Below are positions 1-6,531 of a stretch of DNA of 25,921 bases, piece after piece. A program made the position numbers and the translations under genes. The stretch comes from a virus. The stretch is from IMG/VR virus record IMGVR_UViG_3300047322_000660, positions 1 to 25,921 of that record; one strand, written 5' to 3'. The notes below the pieces were generated by a model. It did no database searches. It worked only from the letters and a program-made list of their open reading frames with translations, and was not told the origin of the DNA. Every line of letters starts with the position of its first letter. The stretch's first letter is position 1.

Positions 1-480
1 GGTTGAGTACGCACGGCCCTTAGAGAACGCCAGCAGCGTGCGGATCCGCACCGGGCGCTGCAGCGGGTAGACCGCCGGGCCTGCGGTGGGGTTCCGGACG
101 GGCGCGCCCGCATTAGAATAGGTGCGGCCGGCTCGCGGCTGAAGCTGTGGCAGCCTGGCACGTACCGGCTGCTCGAGTGGGTAGACCGGAGGCCCGCGTA
201 CTGGGTTGATGATGCGGCTGCCGGGTGACGACTGAATGCGACCCGACCTGAACTGCACCGGTGGCAGGATGAACCTGACCGGGCTCGTCTTCTGCCTGAA
301 GACGGGACCTGCAGTGGGATTGCGGACCGGTGCGCCGGGATTTGAGTAGCAGCGCCCACGTATTGGCAGCTGGTGCGGAGACGATACGGGGTGACGCAGT
401 GGGTAGAAGGGTGGCCCTGAACTGACAGGAGGGACGAACGGCGCCCGGAATGCCGGTGTTGAGTATGTCCGGCCTCGCGG
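1..480 (-). repeat. Degenerate Pro/Val/Arg protein repeat in the fibre-like gene
   Basis: Reading the minus strand, the motif R-x-YSN-x-GAPVRNPTAGP appears near 360-300 and again near 132-78. Partial copies lie near 475 (GRTYSTPAFRAPF) and at the left edge (GRAYST). Between them, PVYPL or PFYPL followed by PVR or PVS recurs. The spacing of the two full copies is about 230 nt, so the unit is near 75 residues and imperfect. The array continues past the window edge, so the copy number is unknown. Confidence 0.7.
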
Positions 481-1209
481 GCCGTTCTGCGGGATTGGTG
501 CCTGCGAGAAGCTGTCAGTGACGACAACTGACCAGATGATGATGACCTGGCCCGCAGCACCAGTACCACCAGCGTGGTTGATGGCGCCGCCGGAGCCGCC
601 ACCAGAGCCAGCCGACCCTGGCACCGTGCCATTGATGCCAACTACGAGAGCGCCGCCACCTGTAGCGCCTGCCGCACCACCACTGCCAGTATAGGCAGCT
701 AGAGCGGCGCCTGCCGTGCCGCCCGCACCAGCACCGGTAGAGGCACCTGTGCCACCACCGCCACCCGCACCAGCGGAGCCACCTCCACCAGCCCCGCCAA
801 CTGATGCGTTGGTGACGCCGGTGCCGCCAGGACCACCAGCGAATGTGATTGAGTTGGTGCCAGTCGTGCCGCCGGCTGCACCTGCCTGGCCAGCTGACGA
901 TGATCCTGCATTGGCAGTGACGGTTGTCGTCCCACCGGTGACGGTGGTGTTCGTCCCAGTGCCGCCGGTCCCGATGGTGATGGTGAGAGTGGTGCCCGGC
1001 TTGACGCCAGCCAGCGCCAGCTCGCCAGCGAAGGCGCCACCACCACCACCGCCACCTGAGTGAGCGCCGTGAGCCGAGACGCCACCACTGCCGCCTTCAC
1101 CCCAGGCGAGGACAACAGGCGGCCCCGCTAGGTTGGCCGGCGCAATCCAGGTGCCAGAGACACTGAATGTCTGCTGGAAGACCTGGGTTTGCGTCCATCG
1201 CGTACTCAA
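1..1209 (-). CDS. Glycine-rich tail-fibre-like protein with C-terminal Pro/Val/Arg repeats (C-terminus outside window)
   Basis: The reading frame is open from a TTG at 1209 to base 1, giving 403 codons with no stop, so the C-terminus lies beyond the window. An AAGG sits 7 nt before the TTG, and an in-frame TAA at 1221-1219 rules out a longer start. After about 40 residues of ordinary sequence (FSVSGTWIAPANLAG) comes a glycine-rich stretch of roughly 170 residues with runs such as SGGGGGGGAFAGELALAG. The last 165 or so residues are a Pro/Val/Arg-rich region that repeats GAPVRNPTAGP and PVYPLQ-type units. Glycine-rich domains of this kind occur in phage tail fibres and minor tail proteins. The repeats resemble a pattern I associate with actinophage structural proteins, but that is from memory. 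The strong Gly and Pro bias makes the other frames look open, and those were ignored. Confidence 0.8.
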   Translation of the reverse strand, partial: MSTRWTQTQVFQQTFSVSGTWIAPANLAGPPVVLAWGEGGSGGVSAHGAHSGGGGGGGAFAGELALAGVKPGTTLTITIGTGGTGTNTTVTGGTTTVTANAGSSSAGQAGAAGGTTGTNSITFAGGPGGTGVTNASVGGAGGGGSAGAGGGGGTGASTGAGAGGTAGAALAAYTGSGGAAGATGGGALVVGINGTVPGSAGSGGGSGGAINHAGGTGAAGQVIIIWSVVVTDSFSQAPIPQNGPRGRTYSTPAFRAPFVPPVSSGPPFYPLRHPVSSPHQLPIRGRCYSNPGAPVRNPTAGPVFRQKTSPVRFILPPVQFRSGRIQSSPGSRIINPVRGPPVYPLEQPVRARLPQLQPRAGRTYSNAGAPVRNPTAGPAVYPLQRPVRIRTLLAFSKGRAYST

Positions 1210-1230
1210 GATGCCGCCTTAGCACGGCAC

Positions 1231-1260
1231 GGGGGTGAGCCAGCCACGTGACTCACCCCC
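1231..1260. terminator. Hairpin between two minus-strand virion genes
   Basis: A perfect 9-bp inverted repeat (GGGGGTGAG / CTCACCCCC, 1231-1239 with 1252-1260) encloses a 12-nt loop. It lies downstream of the 1322-1852 gene and just before the fibre gene. No U-run follows on either strand, so it may be a weak terminator, a processing site or an attenuator that lowers expression of the fibre gene. Confidence 0.4.
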
Positions 1261-1321
1261 GGTATTCTCGTGCTTTAAGGGCAGGCAGGCCTCCGGCCGC
1301 ACTTACCAGTGCGTGATAAGG

Positions 1322-1852
1322 TTACTCGCTGATCACGAGGCCGGGCATGAGGCCCACCGCGCTGATTGAGCCAGCGGAGCCGAGCTCGTACGTCACCGCG
1401 ACGAGGGTACCCGGGCCAGGGCCTGCGTTGATCTCGAAGCCGGGAGTGAACCACTCGCCCCAGTTCGCGCCGGCGGTGGCCGGGGTGGTCTGCTCCCACA
1501 GGACGGCTCCTGAGGTCGCGTAGGTGCCGGTGCCGCTGCCGTTCGCAGTCGAGAACAGCCACGTCGACGTCGCTGTCGTGGTGGACTGGCCAATGGCCGC
1601 CACCGTCGCGGTACCGACGAACAACCCGCTGTTGGTGCCCGACACTCGGCGAAGCCGCCAGGTGATGGTCCCATTCGACGGGTAGCTCGCGCTGGATCCG
1701 CTGATGGTAGCGACGCGGATCGCGGAGATGTTGAATTCTGATGTGCTGCCACCAACGAGGATTGCGTACTCAGTGCCGACGACGCCACCGGTGCCGACTC
1801 CGATACCGGTTACTGAGTTCACATCAACGTTGTAGACCCGGCCGATAGCCAT
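1322..1852 (-). CDS. Probable phage virion protein
   Basis: A 176-aa protein starting at ATG 1852, with GGGAG about 7 nt upstream. It is rich in Gly, Ser, Thr and Val with few charged residues, and reads as a beta-strand protein (for example ATISGSSASYPSNGTITWRL and LWEQTTPATAGANWGEWF). It has no signal peptide, membrane segment or cysteine. Composition and position directly before a glycine-rich fibre gene suggest a head-decoration, head-fibre or tail-surface protein. I do not recognise a named family. It is probably cotranscribed with the glycosyltransferase gene upstream, 39 nt away. Confidence 0.75.
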   Translation of the reverse strand: MAIGRVYNVDVNSVTGIGVGTGGVVGTEYAILVGGSTSEFNISAIRVATISGSSASYPSNGTITWRLRRVSGTNSGLFVGTATVAAIGQSTTTATSTWLFSTANGSGTGTYATSGAVLWEQTTPATAGANWGEWFTPGFEINAGPGPGTLVAVTYELGSAGSISAVGLMPGLVISE

Positions 1853-1891
1853 GCCTAACTCCCTTTTTCTTCCGGTATCCCGGTGTTTTCC

Positions 1892-2599
1892 TCAGGCTGG
1901 CTGCAGCCTGCGGTTTGTCAGCGCCAAGATGGACCTGATGTCATCCGCCATCTGGCTCTCACGCCAAGCCTTGTACGCAGCCTTATCAGCTGCGTATTTC
2001 TCTGATGCTCCTGCGTAGGTGGCGTCCCCGGGCACCTGGCCACTTGCCGCATTGACGTGGTCGACGGCGACCGCGCGGAGGTGCCTGATCCGTCCCGTGC
2101 CGCGGCCGAGGTTGTCCCAGACGTTGTCCACGTAGTAGTGCTCCAGGCTAGGCAGGCACATCCAGCCCAGCTCCTGGACGATGTCGCTGGACATCACCAC
2201 CGCTTCGGGAATGTCCTCACGGACGCCATCCCAGGGGTAGGTGAAGCCGGTGCCGCCCATGTCCTCGATGCCGCGGCACAGCGCCTTGTCGAACCCGCGT
2301 GTTCGCGGGACGTGATCGTCACCGAAGCTGGCGAGGTACTTGTAGTTGCCCGCCTCTTGGACGGCAACCTTGTTCGTCCAGGCAGCCAGCCCCAGGCGGG
2401 CGTCGATGTCTAGAACGTCGCCAGGCTGCCCCGCCTTGTGGATTACGTGCTGGTACTGGCCGACCTCAGGGTCGTCATTATCGACCGCAGCATATACGTG
2501 CGTCTCGAGCCTCTTCAGCTCGTGAATTGAGTCGAGAAGCCGAGCCAGGTTCTTCGGCCGCCCACGGGTGGGGGTGATGATCAGCAAGTCGCCCGTCAT
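1892..2599 (-). CDS. GT-A fold (GT2-like) glycosyltransferase
   Basis: A 235-aa protein. The start ATG at 2599 has AAGGA 5 nt upstream. The N-terminus LLIITPTRGRPKNLARLLDS (residues 5-24) is the usual first strand and nucleotide-binding loop of GT-A glycosyltransferases. AVDNDDPE (38-45) fits the second strand. FGDDH (92-96) is the DxD-like metal and sugar-nucleotide site, and HYYVDNVW further on is consistent with an acceptor-side acidic motif. It should move a sugar from a nucleotide sugar to an acceptor; donor and acceptor cannot be read from sequence. It is the last enzyme of a run containing a second glycosyltransferase and two methyltransferases, directly before virion genes, which suggests modification of a virion protein or another surface glycan. 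There is no membrane segment, so it is cytosolic. Confidence 0.85.
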   Translation of the reverse strand: MTGDLLIITPTRGRPKNLARLLDSIHELKRLETHVYAAVDNDDPEVGQYQHVIHKAGQPGDVLDIDARLGLAAWTNKVAVQEAGNYKYLASFGDDHVPRTRGFDKALCRGIEDMGGTGFTYPWDGVREDIPEAVVMSSDIVQELGWMCLPSLEHYYVDNVWDNLGRGTGRIRHLRAVAVDHVNAASGQVPGDATYAGASEKYAADKAAYKAWRESQMADDIRSILALTNRRLQPA

Positions 2600-2720
2600 G
2601 TCTATCCTTCACTGGTATCTCACGCCGGACCCAGGCTCGCAGGTATATCTCCCGGTGCCGTGGGTTATCCCAGTCAAGCTCACCTGTCTCGATGAGCTGC
2701 GTCAGTTTCTCGCTCAGCAC
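2478..2720 (-). CDS. Small ORF between methyltransferase and glycosyltransferase, possibly frameshifted
   Basis: The GTG at 2720 overlaps the stop of the upstream methyltransferase (GTGCTGA), with AGGTG upstream. The first 42 or so residues (for example LTQLIETGELDWDNPRH and REIYLRAWVRREI) look like genuine protein. From about base 2599 onward the frame overlaps the glycosyltransferase gene by 122 nt and becomes shadow-like sequence rich in Ala, Arg and His. Either this is a short real gene with a long overlap, or an indel has separated a small gene from its proper stop. I do not recognise its function. The region 2600-2713 would otherwise be a gap of 114 nt in a packed operon, which supports something being encoded here. 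Confidence 0.4.
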   Translation of the reverse strand: MLSEKLTQLIETGELDWDNPRHREIYLRAWVRREIPVKDRHDGRLADHHPHPWAAEEPGSASRLNSRAEEARDARICCGR

Positions 2721-3322
2721 TGCATGACACCTAGCCCGTACGTGCCTGCGACGTTCACCCACTTACGGCCTGTCTCCTGGCAGTATTCATCCAGCGCCTG
2801 GCGCACCGGTGGGATGCCCTTCGGCGGGGTATAGCCGGGCCAGGAGAGAAGGTCGGTGTCGTGGAACAGCGCCACCCCACCGGGAACCACTCGAGGCACG
2901 TAGGCGTGAAGCTCCGCCTTGACGTGCTCATACTCGTGGTTGCTGTCCACGAAGAGGATGCCGACCTCACCGGGCAGCTTCGCCTGCGTCTCCGCTGCCA
3001 GGTCGTCACCCTGGACGAACGTCCACCGCTTGATGTCCTTCCACGGCTTCATCCCGTCTGGGTACCTGAGGACGTCGTCGATGTCAGCCGACCAGACGTG
3101 GCCGCCTGACTCCTTAGCGCCCGCCAGGAAGGCGAGTGTGGAGTTGCCGCGCCGCGCGCCTAGCTCCAAGACGCGCACGCTGGGGCGTGACCGCGCCTGC
3201 TCGTAGAATATAGGCAGGTACTCCTGGATGTCACTCCACCGCGAGAGCCTGTCGAGGTAGCCGTCGTAGACGGTGGTGACGACCTTCTCCAAGTCTGAGC
3301 TGTACCGCAAAGCCAGCGCCAC
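2714..3322 (-). CDS. Class I SAM-dependent methyltransferase (Methyltransf_24-like)
   Basis: A 202-aa protein. The GTG start at 3322 shares its first base with the stop of the upstream gene (TAGTG), so translation is probably coupled. RVLELGARRGNSTLAFL (about residues 50-66) is motif I, the glycine-rich SAM loop. VWSADID (about 76-82) carries the acidic residue that binds the SAM ribose. FVQGDD and GILFVDSNHEYEHV follow, and PGGVALFHDTD closes the Rossmann core. The VDSNHEYEHV and LFHDTD pattern is typical of the Methyltransf_24 family, including sugar and antibiotic O-methyltransferases and cephalosporin-hydroxylase-like proteins. In this cluster the likely substrate is a sugar or glycosylated product, but that is inferred from neighbours only. 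Confidence 0.85.
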   Translation of the reverse strand: MALALRYSSDLEKVVTTVYDGYLDRLSRWSDIQEYLPIFYEQARSRPSVRVLELGARRGNSTLAFLAGAKESGGHVWSADIDDVLRYPDGMKPWKDIKRWTFVQGDDLAAETQAKLPGEVGILFVDSNHEYEHVKAELHAYVPRVVPGGVALFHDTDLLSWPGYTPPKGIPPVRQALDEYCQETGRKWVNVAGTYGLGVMQC

Positions 3323-4074
3323 TACTTACCTGGCCACGGGCCGTAGAAAACTTGGCGATGCCGGTCTTTGTACTCCTGCTCGGCTAGCTCATCGCACTCA
3401 GCGTCTGTCGCCTTGATAGCGTGGAAGACGCTGCGGTTGCCTTCATACAGCCGAGTGACATTTTTCACCTCAGCGAATCCCGTCGTCATCAGCATCGCTG
3501 CCACAGCTGACGGGTTTGGGCTCCACCAAGTGGTGGGATCGTTGTTGACTTCACCCCCGGGATGGAACACAGCTGCAGGCCGGAGATCACGCATCGTCTG
3601 AGTGTCGATGACCGTATCGACGATAGCAAGGCCGCCCGGTTTCGTCATCGAAGCGACCTTCTCAATCGCCAGCAGCGGGTGCTTGAGATGATACAAGACA
3701 CCGAGAAACAGCACCACATCGAATCTGCCTGCATGCGGGTCGAGATCGTAGACGCTGACTTCCAGTGGCTCGACTTTCGACCCGAGTTGATCTCTGGCGA
3801 AGTCGAACGCTGATCTGCCTGATGTCTCCCACACATCAGAGGCGACGACTCGCTCAGCACCACGCTTCTCACACTCGAACGAGTAGAACCCGTCCCAGCA
3901 GCCGATGTCAAGCACAGACAAGCCCGTCAAATTGTCCGGGATCATCATAACGGAGAGTGCAGCGCCCTTGCCGTTGATACTCGGTGTGAAGATACCAGGC
4001 CGGAGCTCAATCGAGTGCCACCAGAAAAGCTTACCTGCCGCTTCTTGCAACTCTTCGTCTGTCATGTCAGACAA
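3322..4074 (-). CDS. CmoB-like SAM-dependent methyltransferase (DUF1698 type)
   Basis: A 250-aa protein. The TTG at 4074 is preferred because GGAG lies 7 nt upstream; the in-frame ATG at 4065 would have a spacing of 16. FWWHSIELRPGIFTPSINGK near residue 18 resembles the WxHxIELxPGxxTPG signature of the CmoB/DUF1698 group. SVLDIGCWDGFYSFECEKRG follows as SAM motif I, then VVASDVW, DVVLFLGVLYHLKHP and a KPGG loop. CmoB itself carboxymethylates tRNA wobble uridine, but short relatives in phage and capsule clusters act on other substrates, often sugars. This protein lacks the long N-terminal domain of true CmoB. It overlaps the tiny ORF upstream by 8 nt and the next methyltransferase by 1 nt. Confidence 0.82.
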   Translation of the reverse strand: MSDMTDEELQEAAGKLFWWHSIELRPGIFTPSINGKGAALSVMMIPDNLTGLSVLDIGCWDGFYSFECEKRGAERVVASDVWETSGRSAFDFARDQLGSKVEPLEVSVYDLDPHAGRFDVVLFLGVLYHLKHPLLAIEKVASMTKPGGLAIVDTVIDTQTMRDLRPAAVFHPGGEVNNDPTTWWSPNPSAVAAMLMTTGFAEVKNVTRLYEGNRSVFHAIKATDAECDELAEQEYKDRHRQVFYGPWPGK

Positions 4075-4135
4075 AGACGATCTCCATCGAGTAGTCGCCT
4101 ACTTTTTCGCGAATTGCATTGGCAAGGTTGCTCAC
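4067..4135 (-). CDS. Tiny 22-residue ORF bridging two enzyme genes
   Basis: The GTG at 4135 overlaps the glycosyltransferase stop by 4 nt (GTGA), and its TGA at 4069-4067 overlaps the TTG start of the methyltransferase by 8 nt. The peptide contains NLANAIREKVGDYSMEIVFV. It exactly fills an otherwise unexplained 57-nt gap between two genes in a tightly coupled operon. It may be a real micropeptide, a leader that couples translation of the two enzymes, or the broken N-terminus of the methyltransferase. No independent ribosome site is evident beyond the end of the preceding gene. Confidence 0.4.
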   Translation of the reverse strand: MSNLANAIREKVGDYSMEIVFV

Positions 4136-5274
4136 TTGATTCTCTCTTCTAGTTCAGCCATGCACGGCTTCCAGAACTGCGTGAAGATGCGGTCGGCGTC
4201 GAACAGCAAGCCGAAGTCGCGAGCCTGCTTGGCCGGCATCTCACCGTTCTCACGGGCCTGCCAGGCGGCTTCATACGCCTGCTCGATGTCACTGACGTCG
4301 GGCCTGACCCACCAGGCACCGTTCCCATTCGACCAGAACGGCGTCCCCGACACCAGCCAGCCGGTGCCGCAAAGCTCTCGCATTGATGAGCCGCTCGTCG
4401 TCACCACGGGGATGCCGCATGCCTGAGCCTCGATCAGTGGGAGGCCGAAGCCCTCAGCGTACGAGCACAAGGACAGGATGTCGAGGCCGCGGTACCAGGT
4501 GGCTAGCTGCTCGCGTGAGATCGCGCCGGTATCGTAAAGGTACTGGTCAGGGAATGCCAGCGCGTGCGTGATCCCCATCCGGGCCGCCATGCCCATGAGG
4601 TTCAGGCCGGGGTTGGCGACAGGCACCGTGTGAAGTGACAGGACGCTATCCGGGTGCCGGGCGTGAAACTGGCTGAACGCCTGCATCTGCTCCGCGAGCC
4701 CCTTGCGATGCGGGTCGCGGTTCATCGCGCAGATCCCGACGACGAAGGTATCGTCACCGTTGATCTCCGGCACCGTATCACGGTACGGCTGCCTGTCGCC
4801 AGGCGAGAACACCGCGGTGTCGACACCGTGCGGCACGAAGAGGGGGTCAGCTCCCTCAGCCCTGATCACCTTCTGGCCGTGCTGGCTCATCGCGATGGGA
4901 ATGCCCTGGCCCTCGCGCAACACGGTGACATCCGCCTCACCGAGAGGTGCGCAGTCGACCGGGAACCAGTGAGCGACGTTGACCTGCGCTAGTGCCTTCG
5001 CCGACTTCAGCAGGCCGAAGACGTCACACAAGGTGATCATCAGGTCGGCCTGGTGAAATTCATAGTTCTGGATGATCACGTCATTGCCGGCGGGGTCACG
5101 CACCGACGGCAGGACGGGGAAGCCCTCCCACTCAAGGATCGAGCCACCGAAGCTGTATGGTGCCGCGATGACGACTTCGTGCCCCAGGCTGGCTATCCGT
5201 GGGACGAACAGCGCCGTCTGGACACCGTAGCCGGACCCGTTCCAGGGGGCATTTGAATGCCAGATGATCTTAAT
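4132..5274 (-). CDS. GT4-like (GT-B fold) glycosyltransferase, apparent ATT start
   Basis: A 380-aa protein if translation starts at ATT 5274. The first residues then read I-KIIWHSNAPWNGSGYGVQT, which matches the normal GT-B N-terminus where a Met would stand. An in-frame TGA at 5283-5281 excludes a longer protein. The next GTG, at 5103, would remove the whole glycine-rich donor loop. GGAAGG lies 11 nt upstream of the ATT. Later motifs include LFVPHGVDTAVFSPGD, VGICAMNRDPHRKG and the retaining-GT signature EGFGLPLIEAQACGIPVVTT with its E-x7-E pair. The protein likely moves a sugar from a nucleotide sugar to a protein or glycan. It heads the glycosyl/methyl-transfer operon. Confidence 0.87.
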   Translation of the reverse strand: MKIIWHSNAPWNGSGYGVQTALFVPRIASLGHEVVIAAPYSFGGSILEWEGFPVLPSVRDPAGNDVIIQNYEFHQADLMITLCDVFGLLKSAKALAQVNVAHWFPVDCAPLGEADVTVLREGQGIPIAMSQHGQKVIRAEGADPLFVPHGVDTAVFSPGDRQPYRDTVPEINGDDTFVVGICAMNRDPHRKGLAEQMQAFSQFHARHPDSVLSLHTVPVANPGLNLMGMAARMGITHALAFPDQYLYDTGAISREQLATWYRGLDILSLCSYAEGFGLPLIEAQACGIPVVTTSGSSMRELCGTGWLVSGTPFWSNGNGAWWVRPDVSDIEQAYEAAWQARENGEMPAKQARDFGLLFDADRIFTQFWKPCMAELEERIK

Positions 5275-5295
5275 AGGTTCTCACGCCTTCCAAGA

Positions 5296-5439
5296 TTACG
5301 ACTCGCCGCCGAGCTCTTCATCTTCTTCGCCGTCTTCATCACCGAAGACGTACGTCGGCTCGACACCGGCTTGCTTCTGGATCTCCTGGACCTGCTCTTT
5401 GGTCATCAGCGTCTCGTCGTCATTGAGGAATCGCGCCAC
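5296..5439 (-). CDS. Small acidic protein
   Basis: A 47-aa protein from GTG 5439 to TAA at 5298-5296. The GTG shares a base with the stop of the upstream gene (TAGTG), the same junction seen at 3322. The N-terminal half looks helical (ETLMTKEQVQEIQKQAGVEP) and the C-terminal third is very acidic (GDEDGEEDEELGGES). An internal ATG begins MTKEQVQ. The acidic tail could be DNA-mimic-like or an interaction tail, but no function is recognised. It ends 21 nt before the apparent ATT start of the glycosyltransferase. Confidence 0.65.
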   Translation of the reverse strand: MARFLNDDETLMTKEQVQEIQKQAGVEPTYVFGDEDGEEDEELGGES

Positions 5440-5678
5440 TACTCACCTGCCTCTTCATACGCATCTTCCGGCCAGACGATCTCACTCTCGTCCCACTTCC
5501 CATCGGGCCAGTACCAGACCTTGAGCAGCGTCCCGTCGGCGTGCCACTCCGCCCGCCTCACTCGGCGGCAGGCACGCAGGTGCACCCCACCGCAGTGGAT
5601 GCAGGCCTCTCGCCCCTGGACGTTCCCCTCCAGGATCATCCTGGCGTCGTGACGCTGCTGCGGGGTCAGGTCGGCCAC
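5439..5678 (-). CDS. Small Cys-containing protein, unknown
   Basis: A 79-aa protein starting at GTG 5678, with GGAGG 6 nt upstream. The middle contains CIHCGGVHLRAC, a CxxC plus later Cys and His residues that could bind zinc. The C-terminal half is rich in Trp and acidic residues (WYWPDGKWDESEIVWPED). It is the first minus-strand gene left of the divergent control region at 5679-5754. Small proteins of this make-up are common in actinophages, but I cannot name a function. Confidence 0.7.
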   Translation of the reverse strand: MADLTPQQRHDARMILEGNVQGREACIHCGGVHLRACRRVRRAEWHADGTLLKVWYWPDGKWDESEIVWPEDAYEEAGE

Positions 5679-5690
5679 AGGCTGCCTCCG

Positions 5691-5738
5691 GGAATAAGTG
5701 TTTACACCGCTCAGTTATACGAGGTGAAGGGAAGCTGA
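5691..5738 (+). promoter_or_regulatory. Promoter of plus-strand cassette 1
   Basis: The -10 is TATACG at 5716-5721, inside CAGTTATACGAGGTGAAGGGAA. GGAATAAG at 5691-5698 lies at the -35 position. The same GGAATA to -10 spacing (25 nt start to start) and the same CAGTTATAC-x-AGGTGAAGGGAA string occur at 10843-10885, so this is a repeated promoter. The leader is purine-rich (AAGGGAAGGGAA) and ends in the ribosome site of the 5755 gene. The minus-strand promoter for the gene starting at 5678 must lie in the same 76 nt, but I cannot place it confidently. Confidence 0.6.
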
Positions 5739-5754
5739 AGGGAAGGGAACGGAC

Positions 5755-6495
5755 GTGCCAACCACACGACAGCTGGCGATGGAACTCAGCGACTACGCCG
5801 GCAACCACTACGGCAGCGGCAACGGCTGGGAGATCATCTATGGGATGAGCCTGGCTGAGATCGAGACGGTGATCGCCGGCGCGACGAGCTTGCAGGCCGC
5901 ATACCGGAAGGCGCGGCAGCACATCAGGGTTGTCCAGGGCGACGTGCCCCCGCCGCGTAACCCGAGTGAGCCGGGTGCAGAACGCGTCATCAAGATGACC
6001 ACCGCTGAGTACCAGCGGCGGCTGGCTCCCCCGCCTGACTACTCACAGGGCAGGATCAAGTGCTGGGAGCTGGTGGTCGAGGCGTTCGGCGTGATGGGCG
6101 TCCGCACCGGCAAGGGTGAGTACGACGCACCCATCATGCAGCACATCAAGAATGCCGGCTACAGCGTCGAGAAGCTGCCGCAGAAGGACCTGGCACCGGC
6201 GGGCATCACCCCGACACTGGCGGTCTTCATGGCCGCTCACACGAAGGGTGACTGGGTCGTCATGACTCACGGGCACTGCATGGCCATCCGCGACGGCGTC
6301 ATCCACGACACGTGCCGGAGCACGTCCGTCAAGAAGCGGGTGATCGGGGCCTACCGCATCCAGTCCACGAAGCTGACCCCGGTCACCAGCTGCGGCCAGT
6401 GCCCCGACCCCATCGTGTTCGGCGGCCACTGGGCTGGCGGCGGGTATGAAGACCGGCGGCCGTGCCCGCACTACCGGCGGCAGCCGGCAGCCTGA
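5755..6495 (+). CDS. Papain-like cysteine-peptidase-fold protein (tentative)
   Basis: A 246-aa protein starting with GTG after a GGGAACGGAC leader. The N-terminal 60 residues look helical (TTRQLAMELSDYAGNHYGSG onward). From about residue 98 there is IKCWELVVEAFGV, then DWVVMTHGHCMAIRDGVIHD around residue 165. A Cys on a helix followed by His in a GHxMAIxDGVxxDT strand context is the arrangement of papain-like folds, including C39- and NlpC-like proteins. The GHCMAI-DG-IHDT block resembles conserved phage proteins of this type. A C-terminal tail holds CGQCPD and a second Cys/His set. It is alone on the plus strand, with its own promoter and a terminator at 6505, inside a minus-strand virion region. 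The catalytic role is inferred, not shown. Confidence 0.7.
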   Translation: MPTTRQLAMELSDYAGNHYGSGNGWEIIYGMSLAEIETVIAGATSLQAAYRKARQHIRVVQGDVPPPRNPSEPGAERVIKMTTAEYQRRLAPPPDYSQGRIKCWELVVEAFGVMGVRTGKGEYDAPIMQHIKNAGYSVEKLPQKDLAPAGITPTLAVFMAAHTKGDWVVMTHGHCMAIRDGVIHDTCRSTSVKKRVIGAYRIQSTKLTPVTSCGQCPDPIVFGGHWAGGGYEDRRPCPHYRRQPAA

Positions 6496-6502
6496 ACGAG
6501 AA

Positions 6503-6530
6503 GGGGGAGCCTCAGCCGAGGCTCCCTTTT
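6503..6530. terminator. Rho-independent terminator between convergent genes
   Basis: A perfect 9-bp GC-rich stem (GGGAGCCTC at 6505-6513, GAGGCTCCC at 6518-6526) with a 4-nt loop AGCC is followed by TTTT on the plus strand. It ends the 5755-6495 transcript. The converging 928-aa gene stops at 6532, so the same hairpin may also stop the opposite transcript, although the U-run there is poor. Confidence 0.88.
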
Positions 6531-6531
6531 C

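Noticed and set aside
716-1063. Plus-strand proline-rich frame and minus-strand 138-aa frame across the glycine-rich region
   Set aside because: Both are shadows of the continuous glycine-rich minus-strand frame that runs from 1209 to 1; GGN codons read in other phases give Pro, Ala or Val runs.
1393-1788. Arg- and Pro-rich minus-strand frame inside the virion gene
   Set aside because: It overlaps the well-formed 1322-1852 gene in another phase and has shadow-type composition.
5701-5706. TTTACA as the -35 of the cassette 1 promoter
   Set aside because: It is only 9 nt from TATACG, too close for a normal promoter; GGAATAAG at the conserved distance is the better match to the sister site at 10843.
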